A DNA stretch of 8,906 bases from Ignavibacteriaceae bacterium (lineage in GTDB: Bacteria; Bacteroidota; Ignavibacteria; Ignavibacteriales; Ignavibacteriaceae), in assembly GCA_025449775.1 (NCBI GenBank), contig JANWIS010000130.1, positions 1 to 8,906 on the forward strand. Direction: 5' to 3'. Positions 1 to 6,295 of this stretch are shown here, one piece after another; position 1 is the stretch's first letter; each line of letters starts with the position of its first letter. Made by a program: the position numbers and the translations under genes. The notes beneath the pieces are model-generated. The model had not been told where the DNA came from. It worked only from the letters and a program-made list of their open reading frames with translations, and did not search any database.

Positions 1-1820
1 ACTGTTGCAGGTTTTCCAATTTCGAAATCCCTGAAACCAAAATCAGTTGTACTAAGTGAATTTATTTTAAGAATATTATGTCCTTTTCCTGGAATTGAGG
101 GATAAAAAGAAACGGATAACTGAAAAGTTCCAAAAACAAGGTTCTCATTTTTTATTAAAACACCTACTCCAATTTGAGAATATATTTTGCTGCTATTAAA
201 TCCTGACTTTTCATCCCCAAGCACACCCATTGAATAATTAAGAAATGGACCAAAATGAAATCCAATTATATTCCACGGACCATAAGACTGAGTTTGGAGG
301 GTAAGCAACAATCGTTTAGTTCCTGTAAGTTCTGTACTGTTGAATCCATTCAGGCCATATCCATCATGAAGAGTTAAGCTATCGTTCACGAATCGGTTAA
401 AGCCAATTGTCAACTGTGGTTTTACAAATTGCCTGAACTTCCATTTTCCTATTTCAATCAATCCGGTAAAGTAGTTTACCTCTGCGGTAAATACACCTTG
501 TCGTGCTTTTGATGCTTGAATAAAAGTTCCATACTCAAAATTAGTACTGATGTAACCCCACTCAAAATATTCACCTCTGGAGATTCGGGCACCTAAATAC
601 AATCGACCGGTATTGTTTATTTCCTGGTAACCACCGGTGATACTGTAAACTTTTCCAATAGGCACATCCTCGGTTACCCCGTAATTAAAAATATATTTAT
701 CCTGTACATATTTCCTGGTCGATATGCCAATTCCGGCAAGGTAGAAGTTTTCATCAATGTATAACCCCGGAAGTTCAATCGTTCCTTCTTGTTTTTCAAA
801 ATAACGGACACGAAAAAATCGTAAAGTAGAGACAAAATTAGTCGCCCGGTCATTCTCTGTATTTCCTTTAAATATCTGAATCGCACTTCCACCCCAGTAA
901 TCCTGTGAATTTAATTTATACTGGCGAGAAATTATAAGTAATTCAGGTGTTCGAAATGAAACTGTTTGAAATTGATGAGTAAATCTCATACCAGCTGCCC
1001 ATTTTGCAAAGGGTGAAAAAAACGGGCGGTCAACGGCTATTACTCTTGTTGAATTCTTCAAATCATCTGCCCCGAATTGCAACGTTGAGTTAATATATGT
1101 GTTTTTAATGTTTGGAATATAATATTTTGTATTGTACGCATATTGACCAGTTGTATGGTGCCATGTAAAATCATTTTGAAATTCGTGACCGAAACCGGAA
1201 AAGTTTTTATCTGTCAGCTTAATTGTAATACTTGAAGGAGAAAGTCCAATCGCGGGAATAATACTCCAGTTATCCAATTCCAGGATATAAATATCGACGG
1301 AGTCGGAATTATTTGCTGTTGTTCTTACAGTGAATGAGACATCCTGTACAAAACCATTGCTTCTTACCAGGCGTTCCGATTCCTTTACCAGCAATGAATC
1401 AAATGGCTGATTCTGCCGGATAAGTAACAGGTTCCGTATAGTTATGTGCCGTGATTTTACATGCAACATATTTCCCATTCTGATCAGGGAGTTTTGTGTT
1501 GACGCACTGGTATCGGAAATCGTATAACCAAATGGATCCAGCGTTTCAATATTAATATTTCTGATAATCTTCCCTTCATAAGCACTGTAAGGTTTTTTTA
1601 TCAGCTTTTTATAAGTTTTCTTTTTGACTTTTTTATTTTCATTAAAAGGCTTAAATATCAACTGGTAGATAAATGAATTGAACTTACTTCGCTTCGAATA
1701 GGATTCAATATTCCGGTAAATTTTTAAAGAATCCGTTTTGGCCTTTTCCTTTTGTGCCAATGCAAAATCACTCGCTGCATGTAAAATTAAAAACCCCAGA
1801 AAAGCGCTTTTGAGCCACAT
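1..1820 (-). CDS. Outer-membrane beta-barrel protein with POTRA-like N-terminus (Omp85/TamA-like), 3' end outside window
   Basis: The frame is open from an ATG at 1818-1820 to the left edge without a stop: 606 complete codons plus two bases. I translated it by hand. Residues 1-22 form a signal peptide (a hydrophobic stretch ending in ALA before Q23). Residues 24-80 are lysine-rich. Residues about 83-183 look like a POTRA domain: G-K-I-I-R-N-I-N-I, then DPFG, the helix DSLLVKESERLVRSNGF, and a closing strand VDIYILELDNW. From about residue 190 on, alternating strands rich in Tyr, Phe and Gly are typical of an outer-membrane barrel. A GYGLNGF...G-T-K-R-L-L-L segment (487-505) resembles the conserved L6 region of Omp85 barrels. 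The last visible residues are close to where a barrel should end, so probably little is missing. The family is assigned by pattern and the substrate is unknown. It follows the hydrolase gene by 83 bases and may belong to the same operon. Confidence 0.8.
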   Translation of the reverse strand, partial: MWLKSAFLGFLILHAASDFALAQKEKAKTDSLKIYRNIESYSKRSKFNSFIYQLIFKPFNENKKVKKKTYKKLIKKPYSAYEGKIIRNINIETLDPFGYTISDTSASTQNSLIRMGNMLHVKSRHITIRNLLLIRQNQPFDSLLVKESERLVRSNGFVQDVSFTVRTTANNSDSVDIYILELDNWSIIPAIGLSPSSITIKLTDKNFSGFGHEFQNDFTWHHTTGQYAYNTKYYIPNIKNTYINSTLQFGADDLKNSTRVIAVDRPFFSPFAKWAAGMRFTHQFQTVSFRTPELLIISRQYKLNSQDYWGGSAIQIFKGNTENDRATNFVSTLRFFRVRYFEKQEGTIELPGLYIDENFYLAGIGISTRKYVQDKYIFNYGVTEDVPIGKVYSITGGYQEINNTGRLYLGARISRGEYFEWGYISTNFEYGTFIQASKARQGVFTAEVNYFTGLIEIGKWKFRQFVKPQLTIGFNRFVNDSLTLHDGYGLNGFNSTELTGTKRLLLTLQTQSYGPWNIIGFHFGPFLNYSMGVLGDEKSGFNSSKIYSQIGVGVLIKNENLVFGTFQLSVSFYPSIPGKGHNILKINSLSTTDFGFRDFEIGKPAT

Positions 1821-1833
1821 TTGTTATATACAA

Positions 1834-1891
1834 CTTTTGATTAATTATTTTCATCCTGAATAAGCTGTTATCGATTCATAATAATCAAAAG
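1834..1891 (-). repeat. Long AT-rich inverted repeat between hydrolase and barrel-protein genes
   Basis: Ten-base perfect arms CTTTTGATTA (1834-1843) and TAATCAAAAG (1882-1891) flank 38 bases. The pairing can be extended to about 14 pairs with one bulged A. A second, inner pair of arms lies at 1857-1861 and 1874-1878 (TGAAT/ATTCA). In the minus-strand transcript this would form a branched or imperfect hairpin ending about 14 bases before the barrel-protein start codon. No T-run follows it, so it is not an obvious terminator. It could be an RNA processing, stability or translation-control element. It could also be chance in AT-rich DNA. Confidence 0.45.
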
Positions 1892-1903
1892 CATCATCAT
1901 TAA

Positions 1904-2731
1904 TTATTTTGTTACTTCCTTTAGAAAATTATTCAGATGTTTATTGAACACATCCGGTTGTTCAAGATTTGACATATGTCCGGCTTTATCAATAATATGT
2001 ATTACTGAATTTTTTATTTTACTGTTTAAAAATTCTGCCTGGGCCGGAGGCGTAATTATATCTTCTTTACCACAAATGATCAAAGCCGGAACTTTTATTT
2101 CTTCCAACTTTGAACATGATTCTTCCCGCAGTGCCAATGCTCTTAACGTCCCTGTAATTACTTTGGTTGAAGTAGAAAGAATTATTTTCCTGATCTTATC
2201 AACTATTTCTTTTTTATTTTCGAGAGTATTCCGGCAAAATATATTTTTTAAAAAAGTATCAGTAAACAAGTCTAATCCACCACCGTTAATCTGAGCAATT
2301 GTTTGTTTTCGTTTCTCTTTGGCTTCAGTCGAATCAGCTATACACTGTGTATCACAAAGAATTATGGCTTCAAATCTTTCAGGGAAACGGGAAATCACAT
2401 TCAAAGCTATATACCCGCCCATCGATAAACCGCAAATTATTGCCTTCCCTATTTTTAAACTATCCATAAAGCCAATTAAATCATCTGCAAAAAGGTTTAT
2501 ACTCTCACCAATATCATTTGTAGTTGATTTACCAAAGCCGCGGATATCATATGCAATTACCCGGTGTTTTGTTTTTAAAAAAGTTATTTGTGGTTCCCAG
2601 CTGGATTTGTCAAAAGGAAAACCATGAATGAAAATGACAGGGACTTCACTTTTTCCGAAATCAGTATAATTTATTGATGCATTTGTCGAGCTTGTTTTAA
2701 TACTCTTTTCATTAGCCTGTAATTCTTTCAT
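1904..2731 (-). CDS. Alpha/beta-fold hydrolase (esterase / enol-lactonase-like)
   Basis: This is a 275-residue protein of normal length for a single-domain alpha/beta hydrolase. The oxyanion-hole motif HGFPF begins at His36. The nucleophile elbow is GLSMGG, with Ser103 as nucleophile. The catalytic acid is probably Asp224 in GKEDIITPP, and the catalytic histidine is His252 in AGHMSNLEQP. The triad is therefore complete. A helical cap segment lies at about 125-200. There is no signal peptide, so it is probably cytoplasmic. The pattern resembles the 3-oxoadipate enol-lactonase/RutD-like branch, but substrate cannot be assigned in this superfamily from sequence alone. It starts 22 bases after the MCE gene, which suggests cotranscription with the lipid transporter. 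An acyl-ester or lipid-derived substrate is possible but only inferred from context. Confidence 0.9.
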   Translation of the reverse strand: MKELQANEKSIKTSSTNASINYTDFGKSEVPVIFIHGFPFDKSSWEPQITFLKTKHRVIAYDIRGFGKSTTNDIGESINLFADDLIGFMDSLKIGKAIICGLSMGGYIALNVISRFPERFEAIILCDTQCIADSTEAKEKRKQTIAQINGGGLDLFTDTFLKNIFCRNTLENKKEIVDKIRKIILSTSTKVITGTLRALALREESCSKLEEIKVPALIICGKEDIITPPAQAEFLNSKIKNSVIHIIDKAGHMSNLEQPDVFNKHLNNFLKEVTK

Positions 2732-2753
2732 AATTTTATTCTTTTATGTTGTG

Positions 2754-3497
2754 TTATTTATTTTCTTTCTTAAGTTTTTGATCTTCCTCTTTTTTGTCGA
2801 TTAACTCCTGCTTCCTTTTTTCTTCCGCTTTTGCTTTCTTGTTAAAATATCCTTTCAGAAAAACATTGTGCTTTACAGCTTCCATATTTTCATCCAGTCC
2901 TTTACTGCTTTTTTTAAGATTAAAAATTGTCTGATTAAGGTTTTCAGCAATCGTAGAATCCTGTATTAATCTTCCCAATGTTCCGTTCCCGCCGTTTATT
3001 TTAGACATTATTTCGGCCAGTTGTTCTGAAATAATTTCTGCATTACCTGCAGTGATTTGTAAACTTGCCATAATTGCATCCGTTTCTATCGGTTCGTCTG
3101 ATTCCAGTTTCTGACCATCTCTTGCCATTGAAGCATTCGCACTGCCTTGAGTTATTACCAGCAGCCGGTCGCCAATGAGTCCTTCAGATCCGATTCCTAC
3201 CTGGCAATCCGATTTGATAAACTGTTGAACATTCTTTCTTAATAACATATCAACTTTAACCGATGAATCATTTATAATGGTAATGTTATCAACGGTACCT
3301 ACATTTATACCTGCGAAACGGATATTGTTACCAACCTGTAATCCGCTAACGTTGTAAAATGTTGAAGTTAGATTAAATACAGGATTAAACAAGTTTTTTT
3401 GCTTTCCTATTATAAAAATAGCTAATACAAAAAGAGACAATCCTCCGGCTATAAACAATCCTAATCGTACTTTGAATTTTTGTGATTGAGTGTCCAT
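2754..3497 (-). CDS. MCE (MlaD-family) lipid-binding protein of an ABC transporter
   Basis: The protein has 247 residues. A short basic N-terminus is followed by one transmembrane anchor at about 11-31. A single MCE domain covers about 40-118, including the segment GLQVGNNIRFAGINVGTVDNI in two parts around residues 52-72 and the GLIGDRLLVITQG strand at 106-118. A helical segment (140-205) carries the GNGTLGRLIQDS motif (171-181), common in single-MCE proteins. The C-terminal 35 residues are strongly charged, mostly Lys and Glu. Proteins of this family form hexameric rings that carry phospholipid across the periplasm from the permease-ATPase core. The gene follows the ATPase gene by 25 bases. 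The sequence does not show the direction of lipid transport. Confidence 0.93.
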   Translation of the reverse strand: MDTQSQKFKVRLGLFIAGGLSLFVLAIFIIGKQKNLFNPVFNLTSTFYNVSGLQVGNNIRFAGINVGTVDNITIINDSSVKVDMLLRKNVQQFIKSDCQVGIGSEGLIGDRLLVITQGSANASMARDGQKLESDEPIETDAIMASLQITAGNAEIISEQLAEIMSKINGGNGTLGRLIQDSTIAENLNQTIFNLKKSSKGLDENMEAVKHNVFLKGYFNKKAKAEEKRKQELIDKKEEDQKLKKENK

Positions 3498-3522
3498 GTT
3501 TTTATTATTTAACCTTTTAAGA

Positions 3523-4311
3523 TTATTTTATTTTGAAAAATGATTTTATTAATGTATCCGTTGAGTTTTCAAAGTCTTCTGTTTTTCCTTCCATGTAAAC
3601 TTTTCCATCCTGTAACATAACAACCCGATTCGCCGTGTTACGGGCACACATTATATCATGGGTAATTATTATAGAAGATGTTTTATACTTTTTCTGAACA
3701 TCAAGGATGAGTGAGCTTATTTCCTCGGAAGTTATCGGATCCAGGCCGGTAGTTGGCTCGTCGTAGAGCATAATCATAGGGTCAACTACAATGGTACGTG
3801 CCAAACTGATCCTTTTCCGCATTCCTCCTGAAAGTTGTGATGGCATTTTATTCAAAGCATCTGCCAGTCCTACATTTTCTAAAACCTCGATTACTTTTTC
3901 CTCAATTTCTTTTTCACTAAGATTCTCTCTTATCCTCCGTAATGGGAATTCAAGATTCTGCTTTACAGTCATGGAATCATATAGCGCTCCGCTCTGAAAC
4001 AAAAAACCAATTTTTGTTCTTAACACACTTAATTCTTTTCTTTTTATGCTGATAACATTTTCACCAAATACTTTTATTGTTCCGCCATCGGTATTTAATA
4101 AGTTTACGATGCATTTAATCAGAACCGATTTTCCCGAACCTGACTTACCGAGAACCACCAGGTTTTCACCATTGAAAAGTGAAAGTGAAATATCTTTCAA
4201 TACCTCCTGCTTACCGAATGATTTCTTAAGATTATTTATTTCAATTACTGCACCCGGACTTACACCGGATGGTGGTATATTATTTACTGTATTATTTTGA
4301 ACAGCGATCAT
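3523..4311 (-). CDS. ABC transporter ATP-binding protein, MlaF type
   Basis: The protein has 262 residues and all the ATPase motifs: Walker A GKSGSGKS (55-62), Q-loop Gln106 in FLFQSGALYDSMTV, signature LSGGMRKR (160-167), Walker B IMLYDEPTTGLDP with Asp184 and Glu185, and switch His218 in IITHD. FQSGALYDSMTV and GGMRKR are characteristic of MlaF/Mkl-type ATPases that power MCE transporters. The first 21 residues are a Pro/Asn-rich tail not belonging to the fold. The start at 4311 is supported because it overlaps the permease stop by four bases (ATGA), giving translational coupling, and because no other ATG, GTG or TTG occurs before the domain. No STAS-domain partner (MlaB) is encoded nearby. 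Confidence 0.95.
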   Translation of the reverse strand: MIAVQNNTVNNIPPSGVSPGAVIEINNLKKSFGKQEVLKDISLSLFNGENLVVLGKSGSGKSVLIKCIVNLLNTDGGTIKVFGENVISIKRKELSVLRTKIGFLFQSGALYDSMTVKQNLEFPLRRIRENLSEKEIEEKVIEVLENVGLADALNKMPSQLSGGMRKRISLARTIVVDPMIMLYDEPTTGLDPITSEEISSLILDVQKKYKTSSIIITHDIMCARNTANRVVMLQDGKVYMEGKTEDFENSTDTLIKSFFKIK

Positions 4312-5162
4312 GAGATAAGCATATCAGTTATTTGTACTGCTATCATATCAACAACAATCACCAGCAGTGAAGCCAGCACTACTGCAGAATTTGCAGCTAC
4401 ACCGACACTTTCTGTACCTCGTCCCGCATTGTATCCTTTGTAACAACCTACTAAACCGATTACGGCGCCGAAGAAAACAGATTTTATAACTGCAGGAATA
4501 AAATCGATAAACTCGACATGACTGAAAGCCTGCGAGAAAAAAAGTACAAGTGTTACATCCCCCTTGATATTTGCCCCGGCCCAGCTTCCTAAAATTCCGA
4601 GTGCATCAGCATACAGGATAAGTAATGGGATCATTACAGTAGCCGCAAGCACACGTGTGACAACGAGAAATCGTATCGGGTTAGTTGATGACACTTCCAT
4701 CGCATCAATCTGTTCTGTAACTTTCATGGAGCCAAGTTCGGCTCCCATTCCGGATCCAATTTTCCCTGCACAAATAAGCGCTGTTATTACCGGGCCCATC
4801 TCGCGGATGAGTGAAACTGCCACCATTCCCGGCAACATGGTTTCTGCTCCGAAATCAACAAGAACCGGGCGTGATTGAATAGTCAGCACTAAGCCCATTA
4901 TTGTTCCGGTAATTGAAATCAGCGGAAGTGATTTATTACCGATCTGAAAGCACTGCCTTAAAAACTCTTTGAACTCAAATTTTTTCGAAAACGTCTCACG
5001 GGCAATCAGCAGTATAAAAAGAAACACATCTGACAAGTCAGTCAAAAAATCACTCACAGCAGAAGTTTTAGCAATTGCTTTCTCGCTGAGCCGGATTGTA
5101 TGCTCGGTTGTATTCTTAATTATTTTAGGAAACACTTTTACCGCAGGATTATAATTTTTCAT
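4308..5162 (-). CDS. MlaE-family ABC transporter permease
   Basis: The protein has 284 residues and is the first gene of the transporter operon. An N-terminal extension of about 60 residues precedes the core and includes an amphipathic or interfacial helix at about 41-57. Hydrophobic segments follow at roughly 78-97, 110-133, 164-191, 203-213, 222-242 and 256-280. The family hallmark is AELGSMKVTEQIDAMEV (141-157) followed by NPIRFLVVTRVLA, the cytoplasmic coupling region of MlaE permeases. The conserved C-terminal segment GCYKGYNAGRGTESVGVAAN (239-258) is also present. Two copies would form the membrane channel with two ATPases and an MCE hexamer. It ends in the four-base overlap with the ATPase gene. 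Confidence 0.95.
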   Translation of the reverse strand: MKNYNPAVKVFPKIIKNTTEHTIRLSEKAIAKTSAVSDFLTDLSDVFLFILLIARETFSKKFEFKEFLRQCFQIGNKSLPLISITGTIMGLVLTIQSRPVLVDFGAETMLPGMVAVSLIREMGPVITALICAGKIGSGMGAELGSMKVTEQIDAMEVSSTNPIRFLVVTRVLAATVMIPLLILYADALGILGSWAGANIKGDVTLVLFFSQAFSHVEFIDFIPAVIKSVFFGAVIGLVGCYKGYNAGRGTESVGVAANSAVVLASLLVIVVDMIAVQITDMLIS

Positions 5163-5204
5163 TCTATTATTTTCATTGCTTTAAACAGTACATCCGGATA
5201 ATCT

Positions 5205-5216
5205 ATAGTATACTAT
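5205..5216. promoter_or_regulatory. Perfect 12-bp palindrome upstream of the transporter operon
   Basis: ATAGTATACTAT reads the same on both strands. It lies 42 bases before the permease start codon and downstream of the terminator-like hairpin, where a promoter or operator for the operon would be expected. It could bind a dimeric regulator. In DNA this AT-rich, chance occurrence is also plausible, and no second copy was seen in the window. Confidence 0.3.
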
Positions 5217-5239
5217 TTCTACATTAATAAATATTAGTG

Positions 5240-5276
5240 AAAAACAATCCCCAAAGTATTTTTCACCTTTGGGGAT
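5240..5276 (-). terminator. Rho-independent terminator after the lipoprotein gene
   Basis: A perfect 10-bp stem, ATCCCCAAAG at 5247-5256 pairing with CTTTGGGGAT at 5267-5276, has a 10-base loop. On the minus strand it is followed by TG and five T residues (5240-5244). It begins 23 bases after the lipoprotein stop codon and precedes the permease start by 77 bases. It therefore separates the lipoprotein unit from the transporter operon. Four consecutive G-C pairs make it by far the strongest hairpin in this window. The loop is also complementary to the T-tract (see findings). Confidence 0.8.
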
Positions 5277-5299
5277 ATTCTGTTATGTACAGAGAGATT

Positions 5300-6160
5300 T
5301 TAATCTTTTACGATCACTAAATATTTAGAAGCACTCCAGAATTTATCCGGATTTGTTATGATTATATTTTTAACAAGATCATTGTCCTTTTCGTCTTTCT
5401 CAAGAGTATATGAATTGGTCGGATGTGTTGTTATTATTTTGATTTCTCCGTTCACTGCAATAAAACCTGTTTGAGTATAATCAATTTGGGTAAACTTACT
5501 ATTGTCAAAATCTTCGTTGAGTTTTGAAGTTTTCCCGATTCCAAGTAATCCACCCTGACGGTCGATAATTTTTGCGTCCTTTAAATCATTTGATTTACCC
5601 ATTACATAATAAGCGGTGTGCAATGCGGACGTTTTTTCTGCAATTGTCTGGTTTTGCGCGCTGTTTCGAATAGTCAGTGTATCCACTGAAATTTCCAGTA
5701 TGGCTACCTGGGCATTGAGAGCATTCAGCATTGAATTTAATTCAGCAAGTTCTGCATCCTTTTTGGACAGCTGATCATTTAAAGTTATTATCATTTTTTC
5801 CAGTTGAACATTTTTATGTGAGGAGTTTTTAAATTTCCGGTTTAATTCAGCAATCTTCTTACGGTTTTGATCCATCAACTCATTGATGGCCGCTATCTCT
5901 GAATTGATACGTGCTTTTTGTGATGACTTCAGTTCACCCTTATTCGATGAATTAAGTGAAATAATTTGTTGTTTTACTGTTACCGAATCAAGATTTCTTT
6001 CCACTTCATTAAAAGAAGAAATATATTCGTTAATGGTTGATTCACGCTCGTTAACAATTGCGAGCAATGAATCTCTCTGGTTGTTTGATTCGGCGAGTTC
6101 CTTTTGGTTACAAGCCGACATAATAATTGCCACAGATGCAATAAAAAAATATTTTTTCAT
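5300..6160 (-). CDS. Coiled-coil lipoprotein of unknown function
   Basis: The protein has 286 residues. Residues 1-16 are a lipoprotein signal peptide with lipobox ending in S-A-C, so Cys17 would be lipidated. The acidic/basic stretch NQKELAE right after the cysteine could influence sorting to the outer membrane or surface in Bacteroidota. Residues about 20-180 have heptad-like, Glu/Lys/Asn/Leu-rich helices predicted to form long coiled coils, with one break near 70-80. A compact C-terminal region (181-286) begins AYYVMGKSNDLKDAKII, followed by GGLLGIGKTSKLNEDFD, and ends in beta-like strands. Similar two-part lipoproteins recur in Bacteroidota, but I know of no established function. It is flanked by 135 bases upstream and a terminator downstream, so it may be a single-gene unit or read from the AsmA-like gene. 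Confidence 0.88.
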   Translation of the reverse strand: MKKYFFIASVAIIMSACNQKELAESNNQRDSLLAIVNERESTINEYISSFNEVERNLDSVTVKQQIISLNSSNKGELKSSQKARINSEIAAINELMDQNRKKIAELNRKFKNSSHKNVQLEKMIITLNDQLSKKDAELAELNSMLNALNAQVAILEISVDTLTIRNSAQNQTIAEKTSALHTAYYVMGKSNDLKDAKIIDRQGGLLGIGKTSKLNEDFDNSKFTQIDYTQTGFIAVNGEIKIITTHPTNSYTLEKDEKDNDLVKNIIITNPDKFWSASKYLVIVKD

Positions 6161-6295
6161 AGTAATTTAATTTGGGGTATTTATAAATAATAAATTTTCG
6201 AATTCATTTATTTGAGTACAAATTAACGGGATCTGTAGATGGCAAATGTTATATTATTTACAGCTTTTGTTACATGATTCACACATGAACGATTT

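Noticed and set aside
674..892. A 72-codon minus-strand open frame
   Set aside because: It lies inside the barrel-protein gene in another frame, which reads through cleanly with signal peptide, POTRA-like part and barrel strands.
1944..2627. Two plus-strand open frames opposite the hydrolase
   Set aside because: They are antisense to a gene with a complete catalytic triad, and their translations show no recognisable motif.
3791..5154. Four plus-strand open frames opposite the ATPase and permease genes
   Set aside because: They are reverse-strand shadows of strongly conserved transporter genes; their products are low-complexity and Ser/Ile-rich.
5237..5276. A true H-type pseudoknot formed by both pairings at once
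   Set aside because: There is no linker between the end of one stem and the start of the other arm, so an 8-pair stem could not be spanned; the pairings are better read as alternatives.
6219..6246. Possible Bacteroidota-type promoter for the lipoprotein gene (TTTG at 6243-6246 and TTAATTTG at 6219-6226, minus strand)
   Set aside because: The spacer is 16 bases rather than the usual 19 or so, and the -7 box has a mismatch; too weak to annotate.
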